Source of the DNA: Cognatilysobacter bugurensis
GTDB lineage: Bacteria; Pseudomonadota; Gammaproteobacteria; Xanthomonadales; Xanthomonadaceae
Assembly: GCF_014652095.1 (NCBI RefSeq)
Contig: NZ_BMYD01000003.1
Span: forward strand, 186,001-250,000
DNA: 64,000 nucleotides
Reading direction: 5' to 3'
Both the position numbers and the translations under genes were made by a program. Below are positions 16,895-27,048 of this stretch, piece after piece. A model generated the notes under the pieces. The model was given only the letters and a program-made list of their open reading frames with translations. It did no database searches and had not been told where the DNA came from. Positions within the stretch are counted from its first letter, which is position 1; each line of letters opens with the position of its first letter.

Positions 16895-17386
16895 TCAGTG
16901 CACGATCTCGGGCTCGTCCTCGAACATCTGCGTCTCCATCCAGGCATACGCCGCTTCGCTGCCGGGCTGGTTGAACAGCACCATCAGCACGACCCACTTG
17001 AGGTCGTCGAGCTCGAGCGCGTCCTGGTCGAGCGCCATCGCGCGGTCGAGCACGAGTTCGCGCTGGTCGGCGTTGAGCACGCCGTGCTGTTCGAGAAACA
17101 GCAGGAAGCCGCGGCATTCGACGTCGAGCTTGTCGAGTTCCGGGCCGTTGAACACGCGCACGGGCCCGCCGGCCCGCGTGGGCCCGGACGCCGGGCGCTG
17201 CTGCGCGAGCGCATCGAGCCAGTCGAACGCTTTCTGGATTTCGGCGGACGAAAAGCCGGCCTCGGCGAGCTCCTTCGGCAACGGGCCGCTGCGCAGCGAC
17301 GCGTGGTCGTGTGCGAAATCGGCTTCGTCGGTCGTGAAGTAATGCTCGAACAGGTACAGCAGGACGTCCAGGATGCTTTCTTTCAT
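16895..17386 (-). CDS. smg: Smg family protein (DUF494)
   Basis: This 163-residue acidic helical protein begins [17 protein letters not shown] and ends with the conserved block [19 protein letters not shown], both characteristic of Smg/DUF494. The molecular role is not established. Its conserved position between dprA and topA, retained here, suggests a link with DNA uptake, topology or tRNA-modification genes. The dprA stop is 63 bases upstream on the same strand. Confidence 0.92.
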   Translation of the reverse strand: MKESILDVLLYLFEHYFTTDEADFAHDHASLRSGPLPKELAEAGFSSAEIQKAFDWLDALAQQRPASGPTRAGGPVRVFNGPELDKLDVECRGFLLFLEQHGVLNADQRELVLDRAMALDQDALELDDLKWVVLMVLFNQPGSEAAYAWMETQMFEDEPEIVH

Positions 17387-17449
17387 TGCCCCTCGGCCTG
17401 CGCCGATGGCGGCGCGGTGGCGGAACCTGCTGGCAAGCGGTCGCGATCG

Positions 17450-18649
17450 TCACCGAACGCGGTAGTAACGGCCGTGCTGGGTTACGATCCGGCCGTCCAA
17501 CTCCATGGCCAGCAGCATGGAGGACAGGGCGGCAGGCGTCAATCCGGTCCGCAGCGCAAGGGTGTCGATCCCGACCGGATCGTCGCCGATCGCGTCCCAA
17601 ACGCTACCCTCCAGACCCTCGGGCCGTGCAGCGGCCGATGAGCTCAAACCGGCAACGCCGTGATGCTGAATGGGGGTCGCCAGCCGCCCGCGCAAGTTGC
17701 TTGCAAGCTCTAGGGCGGGATTCGCGAGCGCCGCGGTCACCTCCGAGTGGGTTTCGACGAGCGTCGCGCCGTCCCGGATCAGCCGGTGGCAACCACGGGC
17801 GAGCGGGTTATGGATCGAGCCCGGCAGTGCGAACACCTCGCGCCCGGCCTCGGCGGCGAGCCGTGCGGTGATCAGGGCGCCGGAACGCTCGGCCGCCTCG
17901 ATCACGACCACGCCGAGCGACAAGCCCGCGAGGATGCGGTTTCGGCTCGGGAAATGCTCGCGCCGCGGCCCGGTTCCGGGCGGGTGTTCGCTGACGAGCA
18001 CGCCCTCGGTCGCGATACGGGCATGCAGGTCACGATTGCCGGGCGGATAGGCGACGTCGGGTCCGGTGCCGAGCACGGCGATCGTCAACGCGCCGCGGTC
18101 AAGCGCAGCGCGATGCGCGGCGGCATCGATGCCGGCCGCGAGCCCGCTGCCGACCGCAAAGCCCGCCCGCGCAAACGCATCGGCGAAGCGCGCTGCGTTC
18201 TCGCGTCCGGCCGGCGTCGCGGCGCGGCTGCCGATCACCGCGACGGTGGGATGCCACAACCGCGCGGGCTCGCCGACGACGAAGAGCGCGAGCGGCGGCG
18301 ACGGGCTGCGTTTGAGCTGCGGCGGATAGTCGGGATCGCACCAGCCGACGAGCCGACGGCCCGGGGTGTCGAGCCACGCCCGGTGCGCGTCGAGCCGGGC
18401 GGCGTCGGGCCGGCGCAGCCGCGCCTGCTGAGCGTCGGTCAGTCTGGCCTCGCGCCAGCCGAGCGGACCGAGCGCGAGCGCGGCGGCGGCACTGCCGGTG
18501 GCCTCGAGCAATGCCCGGCGGGACGCGGTCGCGCCACCGGCGTCGACGAGTGCGAGCAGTGCAAGAAGCTCGTCGTCACCCGGTGCGTCGGGTGAAGCAC
18601 GCTCGAGTGGCGGGAACAGATCGGAAGCGGGCGCGGCGGTGGTGTCCAT
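17450..18649 (-). CDS. dprA: DNA-processing protein DprA (Smf)
   Basis: A 399-residue protein. A helical N-terminal region precedes the Rossmann-fold DprA core beginning near residue 135, with the signature GSRAATP (140-146), GSGLAAGIDAAAH and the following YPPGNRDLHARI. A winged-helix DprA C-terminal domain occupies the last 65 residues (VWDAIGDDPVGIDTLALRTGL). DprA loads RecA on incoming single strands during natural transformation. It lies between lysM and smg on the same strand, the classic gammaproteobacterial order. Confidence 0.96.
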   Translation of the reverse strand: MDTTAAPASDLFPPLERASPDAPGDDELLALLALVDAGGATASRRALLEATGSAAAALALGPLGWREARLTDAQQARLRRPDAARLDAHRAWLDTPGRRLVGWCDPDYPPQLKRSPSPPLALFVVGEPARLWHPTVAVIGSRAATPAGRENAARFADAFARAGFAVGSGLAAGIDAAAHRAALDRGALTIAVLGTGPDVAYPPGNRDLHARIATEGVLVSEHPPGTGPRREHFPSRNRILAGLSLGVVVIEAAERSGALITARLAAEAGREVFALPGSIHNPLARGCHRLIRDGATLVETHSEVTAALANPALELASNLRGRLATPIQHHGVAGLSSSAAARPEGLEGSVWDAIGDDPVGIDTLALRTGLTPAALSSMLLAMELDGRIVTQHGRYYRVR

Positions 18650-18673
18650 CGGGCCAGCGTGGCGCCCAAACGA

Positions 18674-18697
18674 CGACGGCGCCCTCGGGCGCCGTCG
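18674..18697 (-). terminator. Hairpin after lysM, before dprA
   Basis: An 11-bp perfect stem (18674-18684 with 18687-18697) with a 2-base loop lies 31 bases after the lysM stop. On the minus strand it is followed by TCGTTTGG, a short T-containing tail. It probably ends or attenuates the lysM transcript before dprA. Confidence 0.55.
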
Positions 18698-18727
18698 CGT
18701 AAAGCGGTCAGAAAACCCCGCGATCGA

Positions 18728-19879
18728 TCAGTACGGCGCGTCCGGGTGCTTGAGCTCGTAGCCGACGCGGGTCGGCCGGATGCTGTCCATCACCAGCGCG
18801 TAGCTGACTTTGTCGAACGTGCGGAACACCATCAGATGGCCTGCGAACTCGTCGGGCAGGCGCACCTTGTCGGCGCGGCCCAGCGTGTCTTCGCTGCGCT
18901 CGGCGCCGCGCTTGACGCGATCGCCTGCGGTGTTGCCCACGCGCCAGCTCGAGAACACCGTGCCGTTGTCGACACCGTCGCGCGCACCGACCGACAGCGC
19001 GACGACGTCACGCGGGCCGCCCGTGGTCAGCATGTCGGCAACCGCAATCACGCGGGCCTTGCCGTATTCAATCGGCTGCTTCGGCGCATGCGGCATGAAG
19101 TACGGATCGTAGGGCTTGTCGTCGACCGGCATCAGGCGATCGCCGACGCGCACTTCGCGCGCGGAGGCGTCGAGCACGAGCGTGGTCGCCTCGATGCCGC
19201 CCACCGCGCCGCGGCTGACCGTGGCGGTGTTCTGCTGCATGAGTTCGATGCCGAGTTGCTCGCTCTTCTTCGACGGGCTGACCTGGTAGGACCAGTACGG
19301 ACCGATGCCGGCGTCGGTGCGGCCGCGGAAATCGAGGTCGCGCGCGTCGAAGCCGTCGCAGCAGTTCGTGCGGTCGAGGCGCGTGTACAGCTGCGTCGGA
19401 CGCACCACGGCGTAGCGCTGACCCGGCTGCGCGTTTTCAAGACCCTTGACGTAAACGACCTCGCCCTGCGACGCACGCAGCTGGCCTTCCTCGATGCCGA
19501 CCACGTACGGCAGGCCTTCGATCGAGTCGACAACGCGCAGGTTCTTCAGGAACGGCTCGATCTGCGCGAGCGGCACGCCCGGCACCGGCGCTTCGGTGCG
19601 AGCGCCCGGCTCGACCGCCACCGACACGCGGTCGAGGTAGGCGAGCGAGAGCACGTCACCGGGGTAGATCAGGTGGGGATTTCGGACCTGCGGGTTGGCC
19701 TGCCAGATTTCGGGCCACAGCCACGGCTTCTGCAGGAACCGGTCGGCGATGTCCCACAGAGTGTCGCCGCGCTTGACCACATAAGTGTCCGGATGGCTTT
19801 CGCGCATTTGTGCCGCGACCGTGAACGTCGCGACCGTCAGCACCGCCGCGGTCAGCACCGTGCGAATGGGTTTCAACAT
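18728..19879 (-). CDS. LysM domain protein, periplasmic or outer-envelope
   Basis: This 383-residue exported protein has a signal peptide ending near TVAAQ. A single LysM peptidoglycan-binding domain follows at residues 33-79 (YVVKRGDTLWDIADRFL to HLIYPGDVLSL). The remaining 300 residues are a conserved C-terminal region of unknown function, typical of the LysM protein encoded beside dprA in many gammaproteobacteria. It is probably tethered to the cell wall and may act in envelope maintenance. It is divergent from def, with a possible promoter at 19939-19969. Confidence 0.9.
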   Translation of the reverse strand: MLKPIRTVLTAAVLTVATFTVAAQMRESHPDTYVVKRGDTLWDIADRFLQKPWLWPEIWQANPQVRNPHLIYPGDVLSLAYLDRVSVAVEPGARTEAPVPGVPLAQIEPFLKNLRVVDSIEGLPYVVGIEEGQLRASQGEVVYVKGLENAQPGQRYAVVRPTQLYTRLDRTNCCDGFDARDLDFRGRTDAGIGPYWSYQVSPSKKSEQLGIELMQQNTATVSRGAVGGIEATTLVLDASAREVRVGDRLMPVDDKPYDPYFMPHAPKQPIEYGKARVIAVADMLTTGGPRDVVALSVGARDGVDNGTVFSSWRVGNTAGDRVKRGAERSEDTLGRADKVRLPDEFAGHLMVFRTFDKVSYALVMDSIRPTRVGYELKHPDAPY

Positions 19880-19938
19880 AGCGGCCCCTTAGCCTTAAAT
19901 CCCCGAGCGAAACCTGACGCAATACGTCAGGCGAGGGC

Positions 19939-19969
19939 ACTATAGCCCAGAGAAAGCTCGTGCTTGCAA
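19939..19969 (-). promoter_or_regulatory. Possible sigma-70 promoter for lysM
   Basis: On the minus strand TTGCAA (19964-19969) and TATAGT (19939-19944) are separated by 19 bases, longer than the ideal 17. The -10 lies 60 bases before the lysM ATG. On the opposite strand TACAAT at 19993-19998 may serve def-fmt-rsmB, but I see no good -35 for it. Confidence 0.4.
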
Positions 19970-20043
19970 GCATTTCCGACGCTTTCCGGAGCTACAATCG
20001 CTGCGCATCTTGTGGATGTGACCTGCACCCCCATTTCGCTGCC

Positions 20044-20556
20044 ATGGCCCTGCTGACGATCCTCGAGTTCCCTGATCCGCGGCTGCGCACCGTCGCCAAG
20101 CCCGTTGATCCCGCGCAGGTGACCACGCCTGAATTCCAAACCCTGCTCGACGACATGTTCGAGACGATGTACGCCGCGCCGGGCATCGGTCTCGCCGCGA
20201 GCCAGGTCGACGTGCACCAGCAGTTCATGGTCATCGACCTGTCCGACGACAAGAGCGAGCCGCGGGTGTTCATCAACCCCGAGATCTTTGAGCGCGAAGG
20301 CGAGCAGGTCTACCAGGAAGGCTGCCTGTCGGTGCCGAACATCTTTGCCGACGTCACCCGCGCGAACGTGATCAAGGTGCGTGCGCTCGGCCGCGACGGC
20401 CAGCCGTACGAGCTCGATGCCGACGGCCTGCTCGCGGTGTGCATCCAGCACGAGATGGACCACCTGGCCGGCAAGCTGTTCGTCGACTACCTCTCGCCGC
20501 TCAAGCGCGAGATGGTGCGCAAGAAGCTCGCGAAGGCGAAGCGCAACGCCGCGTAA
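20044..20556 (+). CDS. def: Peptide deformylase
   Basis: This 170-residue enzyme removes the N-formyl group from nascent proteins. All three family motifs are present: GIGLAASQ (Gln54), EGCLS (metal ligand Cys94) and QHEMDH (ligands His136 and His140, catalytic Glu137). The open frame extends 84 bases upstream, but [15 protein letters not shown] is the conserved start. It is the first gene of def-fmt-rsmB and divergent from lysM-dprA-smg-topA. Confidence 0.98.
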   Translation: MALLTILEFPDPRLRTVAKPVDPAQVTTPEFQTLLDDMFETMYAAPGIGLAASQVDVHQQFMVIDLSDDKSEPRVFINPEIFEREGEQVYQEGCLSVPNIFADVTRANVIKVRALGRDGQPYELDADGLLAVCIQHEMDHLAGKLFVDYLSPLKREMVRKKLAKAKRNAA

Positions 20557-20674
20557 GCGCGGCGCGCGGTGCGCGATTCGGGTTCGAGGCGGCGGTTCGC
20601 AGCGGCGGCGCTTCACGGCCTGGGCCGCTGCATCGCCTGCCTGATCCCCCTTTCGATTGCGAAGCCCGTCGCCT

Positions 20675-21598
20675 ATGAAGATCGTTTTTGCCGGCACCCC
20701 TGAATTTGCCGTGCCGTGCCTGCGCGCGGCCGCGCGGCATGGCGAGGTCGTCGCCGTTTATACGCAGCCCGATCGCCCGGCCGGGCGCGGCCGCGGGCTC
20801 ACGCCGTCGCCGGTCAAGCGCGAAGCGATCACGCGCGGCATCCCGGTGCTGCAGCCCGAGAACTTCAAGACGCGCGACTCGAAGGACGCGCTGCGCGCGC
20901 TCGAGCCTGACGTCATGGTCGTCGTCGCCTATGGGCTGATCCTGCCGCAATCGGTCCTCGACATTCCCGTGCACGGCTGCTGGAACGTCCACGCTTCGCT
21001 GCTGCCGCGCTGGCGCGGCGCGGCGCCGATCCAGCGCGCGATCGAAGCCGGCGATGCCGAGACCGGCGTGTGCCTGATGCAGATGGAAAAGGGTCTCGAC
21101 ACCGGCCCGGTGCTGCTCTCGCAGGCGCTTGCGATCGGCGAGCACGACACCGGCGGCCAGCTGCACGACCGCCTCGCCGAACTCGGCGCGCAGGTGCTCG
21201 CCGACGGCCTCGGGCTGTTGAGGGCTGGGATCCGCCCAGTGCCGCGGCCGCAGCCGGCCGAAGGCGTGACCTATGCGCACAAGCTCGACAAGGCCGAGGC
21301 ACGGCTCGATTTCGCGCGACCGGCCGTCGAACTCGCAAACCGCGTCCGCGCGTTCAATCCCTGGCCCATGGCCGAGGCGGTGATCGGGGGCGAGCGCGTG
21401 CGCGTGCACGGCGCGGCCGCGCTGCCGACCGAACACGACGCCGCGCCCGGCACGCTGCTCGCCGCCAGCCGCGACGGGCTCGACATCGCCTGCGCCGACG
21501 GCGCGCTGCGCGTCCGCGTGCTGCAGCGCGAGGGCGGCAAGGCGATCACCGCGGCCGACTACCTCAACGGCCGCCGCGACCTGCTCGCACGCGCCTGA
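20675..21598 (+). CDS. fmt: Methionyl-tRNA formyltransferase
   Basis: This 307-residue enzyme uses 10-formyl-tetrahydrofolate to formylate initiator Met-tRNA. The N-terminal domain starts [12 protein letters not shown]. The catalytic residues Asn104, His106 ([12 protein letters not shown]) and Asp142 are in place, and a C-terminal OB-fold domain follows. The stop overlaps the rsmB start by one base (TGATG), so the two are coupled. I chose ATG 20675 because family proteins begin exactly here, although the frame has an ATG six codons upstream. Confidence 0.98.
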   Translation: MKIVFAGTPEFAVPCLRAAARHGEVVAVYTQPDRPAGRGRGLTPSPVKREAITRGIPVLQPENFKTRDSKDALRALEPDVMVVVAYGLILPQSVLDIPVHGCWNVHASLLPRWRGAAPIQRAIEAGDAETGVCLMQMEKGLDTGPVLLSQALAIGEHDTGGQLHDRLAELGAQVLADGLGLLRAGIRPVPRPQPAEGVTYAHKLDKAEARLDFARPAVELANRVRAFNPWPMAEAVIGGERVRVHGAAALPTEHDAAPGTLLAASRDGLDIACADGALRVRVLQREGGKAITAADYLNGRRDLLARA

Positions 21599-22902
21599 TG
21601 GCTGCGCCGCGTCCAACCGGAGCCGCGCCACGCGCCGCTGCCGCGCGCGTGCTCGATGCGGTCCTGCACCGCGGCCGCTCGCTCAAGGCCGAACTGTCGA
21701 CCGCACTGCCGGCGCTGCCCGATGCGCGCGACCGCGCGCTCGCCGAGGCGATCTGCTTTGCCGCATTGCGCGGTCTGGCGCGCTACGACGCCGCGCTTGC
21801 CGCATGGCTCGCCAAGCCGCTGGGCCGCCGCGATGCCGACCTGCGCGCGCTGCTCATCGTGGGCTTTGCGCAGCTTGATCCGATGCGCCTGCCCGCCCAT
21901 GCCGCTGTGGCCGCGACGGTCGAGGCGGCGCGTGCACTCGGTCGCCACCATCAGGCCGGCCTCGTCAACGCGCTGCTGCGGCGCGCGCTGCGCGACGGCC
22001 TGCCCGAGGGTGATGCACGCATCGCATGGCCCGCGTGGCTGCGCACGCGCATTGAAGCCGACTGGGGCGAGGACGCGGACGCGGTGTTCGTTGAAAGCGC
22101 GCGCGAGCCGCCGCTGTGGCTGCGCGTCAACCCGCGACAGGTCACGCGCGATGCGTACCGCGCGCGGCTGGCCGAGGCCGGCATCGACGCGGAGATCGAC
22201 GACATGCTGCCCGACGCGCTGCGCCTGCCCGAATCGATCGCGGTTGCTGCGTTGCCGGGCTTCGCCGACGGTGCCGTCAGCGTGCAGGACGCGGCCGCGC
22301 AGCGCGTGGCCGATGCGTTCGCGCTGACGAGCGGCGCGCGTGTGCTCGATGCCTGCGCCGCACCCGGCGGCAAGACCGCGCACCTGCTCGAGCGCGATGC
22401 ATCGCTGCGCATGACCGCGCTCGACGTGGATGCACGCCGGCTCGACCGCGTGCGCGACACGCTTGCGCGACTGCAGCTTGGTGCCGATGCGCAACTGCTC
22501 GCCGCCGATGCCGCCGCGCCAGATGCATGGTGGGACGGCGCGCCGTTCGATGCGGTGCTCATCGACGCACCATGCTCGGCAACCGGCATCGTGCGGCGCC
22601 AGCCCGACGTGCTGCTGCACCGCCGCGAGTCCGACCTGGCCGCGCTGCTTGCGCTGCAGGCGCGCCTGCTCGATGCGCTCTGGCCGACGCTCGCGTCCGG
22701 CGGTGTGCTCGTCTACACCACGTGTTCGGTGCTGGCGGCCGAAAACGCGGCGCAGGTCGACGCGTTCCTCGCGCGCACGACCGACGCGCACGCCGAGGCG
22801 CTGCCCGAGACGTTCGGTCGCCAAGCCGGTGCGGGCCGCCAGCGCCTGCCCGGCGAGCGCGGTCACGACGGGTTTTTCTACGCGCGGCTGCGAAAGCGCT
22901 GA
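21598..22902 (+). CDS. rsmB: 16S rRNA m5C967 methyltransferase RsmB (Sun/Fmu)
   Basis: A 434-residue protein with an N-terminal NusB-like RNA-binding domain (about residues 8-140) and a C-terminal Rossmann methyltransferase. The SAM-binding motif [10 protein letters not shown] is at 251-260, the release/partner cysteine Cys326 in DAPCSATG, and the nucleophilic Cys376 in TTCS. It methylates C967 of 16S rRNA. The start is coupled to the fmt stop. A trk gene, which often follows, is absent; 251 non-coding bases and glycosyltransferase genes come next. Confidence 0.97.
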   Translation: MAAPRPTGAAPRAAAARVLDAVLHRGRSLKAELSTALPALPDARDRALAEAICFAALRGLARYDAALAAWLAKPLGRRDADLRALLIVGFAQLDPMRLPAHAAVAATVEAARALGRHHQAGLVNALLRRALRDGLPEGDARIAWPAWLRTRIEADWGEDADAVFVESAREPPLWLRVNPRQVTRDAYRARLAEAGIDAEIDDMLPDALRLPESIAVAALPGFADGAVSVQDAAAQRVADAFALTSGARVLDACAAPGGKTAHLLERDASLRMTALDVDARRLDRVRDTLARLQLGADAQLLAADAAAPDAWWDGAPFDAVLIDAPCSATGIVRRQPDVLLHRRESDLAALLALQARLLDALWPTLASGGVLVYTTCSVLAAENAAQVDAFLARTTDAHAEALPETFGRQAGAGRQRLPGERGHDGFFYARLRKR

Positions 22903-23153
22903 GATTCCATCGACGAAATTCAACCGATGAACTTCGAGCGGTGGACTTCCCGCGGTGAGCGTCACGCACCGAGGGCGGAGCGCCTGAGCATCAAATGAAT
23001 CGCGCTCGCCGCCGCGCCGATATCTCATCGACAACGAAAGAACCGTGGCGCGTCGCCGCTGCGCTTGCTCACAGGTGAGCTGCATCGAGACTTGTCTGGA
23101 GGCCCGGCTGCAGCACGGCGGGTTCACCGGAGGCCGCGCACTCGCTGACGCAA

Positions 23154-23912
23154 TCAGCGCGCCATTGAGCGCAGCAGGGTGTACTTCAAGTGCGCATAGC
23201 GCATGTGCTCCCAATGGAAGCGGAGCCCCGGCACGCCGTCGACGAAGCCACCGCGCACGACGAGGTTCTTGACGGCGTACGCGATCGCCGCGAGCACGCC
23301 GCGGCCGGGTGTGGCACGGCGTCCGCGCGCGGCTTGCTCCTCGGCCCACAGCCGTGCGTAACGCGCAAGCTTGCTGCGGTATTCGGCAGGGTTTCGTGCG
23401 GTGTCGTGTTCGAGGCGGATCGACGACAGTGCTTGGCGGGTGCCGGCTACGTCGAGATACTCGTGCACAGGTCGGATTGCATGACGCAGATGCGCTCGAA
23501 ACAATCGCTCTACGGGTTCACGCGCGAAGCTGCCTCCGCGCATCGCATGTCCGAGGTAGTGGGTGCGCCGCTGCAGCTGCCAGACGTCGGCTTCCTCAAT
23601 GCGGGAGCTGAACAGCGCGCGCAGTTCGACCTGGGCCTCGGGCTCGAGCCATTCATCCGCATCAAGCAACATCACCCAGGGCTGCGTGGCGAGCGCGATC
23701 ACTGCATTCTTCTGCGTCGCAAATCCATCCCACGCGCGGTGCTCCGCGCGCGCGCCGGCTGCAGCGGCAATCGAGACCGTGGCGTCCGTCGAGCCCGAAT
23801 CAAGCACGATGACTTCATGGCAGACCGCCGCAAGCGAGTGCACGCACCGGGCGATGCGGTCGGCTTCGTTGAACGTGATGACCACGCCTGAGAGCGGGAG
23901 CGAACCGGGCAT
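23154..23912 (-). CDS. Family 2 glycosyltransferase (LPS core WaaE/KdtX-like)
   Basis: A 252-residue GT2 enzyme. The fold starts LSGVVITFNEADRI. The nucleotide-sugar motifs are VLDSGSTD and the DAD triad at 84-86 (MLLDADEWL). The WaaE-type C-terminal part includes the HYLGHAMRGG and HEYLDV segments and ends in a basic, membrane-associating stretch. WaaE-like enzymes add a hexose to the LPS inner core; the exact sugar is not readable. The open frame continues upstream, but ATG 23912 begins the conserved domain. It is divergent from the GT4 gene 60 bases away, so the two probably share a promoter region. Confidence 0.85.
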   Translation of the reverse strand: MPGSLPLSGVVITFNEADRIARCVHSLAAVCHEVIVLDSGSTDATVSIAAAAGARAEHRAWDGFATQKNAVIALATQPWVMLLDADEWLEPEAQVELRALFSSRIEEADVWQLQRRTHYLGHAMRGGSFAREPVERLFRAHLRHAIRPVHEYLDVAGTRQALSSIRLEHDTARNPAEYRSKLARYARLWAEEQAARGRRATPGRGVLAAIAYAVKNLVVRGGFVDGVPGLRFHWEHMRYAHLKYTLLRSMAR

Positions 23913-23972
23913 GCGGCGCAGCGTTTCGGGCGGGCTGCGAGTATAACGTCGCGAATTTACGGGCCCATCGCC

Positions 23973-24977
23973 ATGCGCATCGTCCACCTGCTGCTGACCC
24001 GCCGCTTCGCCGGTACCGAGCGCCATGTCCTGGAGCTCGCCGCGGCGCAGGCACAGGCCGGCCATGACGTCTCCTTGGTCCTGCGAGGCGCCGCCTCCCA
24101 GTCGCGACCGGACGCCATCGCGCATCGCGTTGACCCCGGCGTGAAGGTGCACCTCGTCGGTGACCTGCTCTCCGGATGGCAGGCGAGTGGGCTCGTGCGC
24201 AGACTGCGGCCCGACGTTGCGCACGCGCACCTCAGCGGTGGCTGTCGTGCGCTCAAGAGCGTCAAGGCATGCCTGCGCGTGGCGACGCTGCATATTCGCT
24301 ACAAGCCGCGGCAGCACGCGCACCTCGACGGCTTGATCGCGATCGCGCCTTGGCAACTAGCCGAGATCCCCATGTCGCTGCGTGAGCGGACGGTCCAGAT
24401 CGACAACTGGACACACGATTGCCGCGCCGAACCAGGCGCGCGCGAACGCCTCCGCCGTGCGCATGGCATCGCCGACGACGCATTCCTGATCGGCACTCTC
24501 GGGCGAGTGGAGCGCAGCAAGGGCCACGACGTCCTGCTCGAATCGTTTACACGTGCCCGGTTGCCCGATGCGCGGCTCGCGATTGTCGGGCACGGCGACG
24601 AATGGAAGCGCATGCGCGAGCGCGCGCCGGCGTCGGTGGTGATGCCCGGTTTTACAGACGCGCCACGCGACTGGCTTGCGGCGTTCGACCTGTTCGTGAG
24701 TTGCGCGCGCTCGGAGCCGTTCGGCCTCGTGCTCCTCGAGGCGATGCAGGCGGGCCTGCCGATTGTGGCGACCCGCAGTGAAGGCGCACAACATCTCGCC
24801 GGACTAATGGGCGCGCCGCTGGTGCCGGTCGATGATGTCGACGCGATGGCGACCGCGATTTCAGCGGCGCACGGTGCCGGGCTTCGACGCGTCGCCTACC
24901 CGTTGACGCCATACCGCATCGACGCCGCACTGCCGCGCATCGACGCGTTCTACCGGGCAGGGCTGGAGCGGCGCTGA
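23973..24977 (+). CDS. Family 4 glycosyltransferase
   Basis: A 334-residue GT-B enzyme. The N-terminal half begins MRIVHLLLTRRFAGTERHVLEL. The C-terminal Glycos_transf_1 half has the GTLGRVERSKGHDVLLESF entry, and the E-x7-E motif lies in SEPFGLVLLEAMQAGLPIVAT. Such enzymes transfer sugars from nucleotide donors to lipid or polysaccharide acceptors. With the divergent GT2 gene and the acyltransferase further on, a role in lipopolysaccharide assembly is likely but inferred from context. Confidence 0.88.
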   Translation: MRIVHLLLTRRFAGTERHVLELAAAQAQAGHDVSLVLRGAASQSRPDAIAHRVDPGVKVHLVGDLLSGWQASGLVRRLRPDVAHAHLSGGCRALKSVKACLRVATLHIRYKPRQHAHLDGLIAIAPWQLAEIPMSLRERTVQIDNWTHDCRAEPGARERLRRAHGIADDAFLIGTLGRVERSKGHDVLLESFTRARLPDARLAIVGHGDEWKRMRERAPASVVMPGFTDAPRDWLAAFDLFVSCARSEPFGLVLLEAMQAGLPIVATRSEGAQHLAGLMGAPLVPVDDVDAMATAISAAHGAGLRRVAYPLTPYRIDAALPRIDAFYRAGLERR

Positions 24978-25014
24978 GCGCCGGTTGGCAGAGCCCCGTG
25001 CACAACAGGCACGC

Positions 25015-26535
25015 TCAGGCCCGCAGCGAGCGCCGCGCGAGTGCCGCCGCGAGCTGCGCATGGAGTGCGCGCGCATCGGCTTCGGGCAGGAAGCGGATGC
25101 GCAGCGACGGTGAGAAAGCACCCGCGCCCGCGGTGTCGAACCACAGCGTCGCGGTGCCGCAGCGGCGATCGAGCGGCGAGCGCGTGAGCTCGAGCGCCTG
25201 CAGCTTGTCGATCGGCGCAAACCGCCAGTGCCGCGACCAGCGACCTTCGTGCACCGCGACGAGCGCATTGCTGACGACGTAGGCGGCGCGCGCGGCGCGC
25301 GCACGCGCCATGACCCAGGAGATCGGCAGCCACACCAGCGCGAGGACGCCCCAGGGGCCAAAATGCCACGTGGCCACGGCTGCGGCGACGAGCGTGAGCA
25401 GCGCATCGGGCCACCACAGCCGCCATGCGTGCGGCGGCAGTCCCTGCCACTGCAGCGCGCGCCAATGAGCAGCCGGGAGGAAGTGCTCGATCAGCGCATC
25501 GCAGGCATCGGGCGTCGCGATCGGCGCGATCTCGCGCAGCGCACGCTGCTGCTGCGCGTCTTCGCCGACCGCGGTGTCGACGTCGAGGCTGCGCCGGCGC
25601 AGCAGGCGGTGCGTCACGCCCTCGTGCAGCGTCCAGGCCTGCAGGCGCCGGCGCGATGCGCTCGTGCGCCAGCGCGCGAGCAGGCCGCGTTCGACGGTGA
25701 TGCGGCGGCCGTGTTCGTCCAGTCGGAAGCCGTGGTACTGCAACAGCGACAGCACAATGGACAGCAGGCGCAGCGCAATCAGTGCCGTGGCGATCAGCAG
25801 CGCGGCGCCCACCGCGTACTGGGCGGGCGATGCCGACGCGAGTGCGTCCGCGCCGCCATCGCTGACCCAGCCGAGCACGCGCTCGCCGGCGGCTTCGAAC
25901 AGGTTCGGCAGCGCGCGGGGCGAGGTCTGGGACAGCGCCGCAACGCCCGCGCCGACGACAATCAGCCCCCGGTTCGACACCAGACCGTGCCGCACCACCT
26001 CGCCGGTGGTAAGCGCAAGCAGCGGCGGGACGGGCTCGCTCACGGAATCGGCCGTGACGGGATTAGCTTGTCCGCGCTGACGCACCAGCGCTTCGAGCGC
26101 GAGCGCATCGTCGAGCTTGAGCACGCGCATCTGCGCTTCGGGCTTGGTGCCGCCGGCCGATTCGAGCCGAACCTCGGCCACGCCGAAGACACGATGCAGC
26201 AGCGACTGCTGGAGTGCGACGTTGTGGATGCGTGCGAACGGGATCACGCGCAGGCTGCGTTCGAGCAGGCCGCTGCGCACGACGAGGCTGTCGCCGACGA
26301 CGCCGTAGCGGTAGGTGAAGTACTGCCACAGCGACGTCACCACGAGCACGCCGACGCCGATCAGCGGCCACAGCTCGTTGCGATCGCCCTGGCCGAACAG
26401 CAGGAGTGCGATCAATGGCGCGATGAACTGCTTGAGCTGCTGCAGCAGCACGAACAGCCACGACATCGGGTGCAGCCGGCGCTCGGCCGCTGCTGCGTCC
26501 GCCGCGACGGCGGGTGCGATCTCAGGCGCCGTCAT
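25015..26535 (-). CDS. Bacterial PH-domain membrane protein, YdbT-like
   Basis: A 506-residue membrane protein with paired hydrophobic segments near residues 25-70, 180-260 and 370-400. Each is followed by a bPH_2-type domain, recognisable by phrases such as SLVVRSGLLERSLRVIPFARIHNV and RRITVERGLLARWRTSASRRRLQ. It matches the large partner (YdbT) of the YdbS/YdbT pair, for which a transport or stress role has been proposed but no mechanism is proven. It overlaps the small PH gene by 14 bases. Confidence 0.85.
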   Translation of the reverse strand: MTAPEIAPAVAADAAAAERRLHPMSWLFVLLQQLKQFIAPLIALLLFGQGDRNELWPLIGVGVLVVTSLWQYFTYRYGVVGDSLVVRSGLLERSLRVIPFARIHNVALQQSLLHRVFGVAEVRLESAGGTKPEAQMRVLKLDDALALEALVRQRGQANPVTADSVSEPVPPLLALTTGEVVRHGLVSNRGLIVVGAGVAALSQTSPRALPNLFEAAGERVLGWVSDGGADALASASPAQYAVGAALLIATALIALRLLSIVLSLLQYHGFRLDEHGRRITVERGLLARWRTSASRRRLQAWTLHEGVTHRLLRRRSLDVDTAVGEDAQQQRALREIAPIATPDACDALIEHFLPAAHWRALQWQGLPPHAWRLWWPDALLTLVAAAVATWHFGPWGVLALVWLPISWVMARARAARAAYVVSNALVAVHEGRWSRHWRFAPIDKLQALELTRSPLDRRCGTATLWFDTAGAGAFSPSLRIRFLPEADARALHAQLAAALARRSLRA

Positions 26536-27046
26536 CGTCGATCTGCCGCGACAGCCGTTCGCGCAGTGCCTCGGCGTCGCGTCCGTCGAGGTGAGGCACC
26601 GTCACCGCGCCGTGTCGCGTGCCGGCGGTGTGCACGACGAGCGTCGCCAGCGAACGCTTGCGTTGCAGTGGCCCTCGCTTGAGGTCGAGGTGCTGCACGC
26701 GCGTCGCCGGTACGCGTGTCTCGCGCTGCCACAGGCGCCCGCGGCGCACCGCCAAGCCGCTTTCATCGAGCTGCCACTGCAGCCGATCGAACTGGCGCAA
26801 GCCGAGCCACAGCCCAAATGCGGCGCCCAGCGCGACACCAATGCCCGCGCCGAGCACGCGTTGATCGGCCAGGTGCCCGAGCACGAAGCCGGCGGCGAGC
26901 GCGGGCACGGCAAACGACGGCGCGACCGACAGCACGAACAGCGCGCGTGCGCGGGGCGGCAAGGGCTGCCAGCCGGCGTGCAGCGGGTCGTCGGGCGCCA
27001 GCGGGGCGTCCGGAGTCGGCACGGCTTCGGGAGCAGCGGAGTCCAT
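26522..27046 (-). CDS. Bacterial PH-domain membrane protein, YdbS-like
   Basis: A 174-residue protein with two hydrophobic segments (about residues 35-80) followed by one bPH_2 domain (QWQLDESGLAVRRGRLWQRETRVPATRVQHLDL), the small partner of a YdbS/YdbT pair. ATG 27046 is chosen because it lies 2 bases after the stop of the acyltransferase gene; the longer open frame would overlap that gene. The overlap with the large PH gene indicates translational coupling. Confidence 0.85.
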   Translation of the reverse strand: MDSAAPEAVPTPDAPLAPDDPLHAGWQPLPPRARALFVLSVAPSFAVPALAAGFVLGHLADQRVLGAGIGVALGAAFGLWLGLRQFDRLQWQLDESGLAVRRGRLWQRETRVPATRVQHLDLKRGPLQRKRSLATLVVHTAGTRHGAVTVPHLDGRDAEALRERLSRQIDDDGA

Positions 27047-27048
27047 GG

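Noticed and set aside
13319-17641. 1440-codon open frame opposite tsaC, topA and smg
   Set aside because: It is a mirror of GC-rich codons on the other strand: no start site, no domains, Arg/His/Ala-rich composition, and the minus-strand genes have clear motifs.
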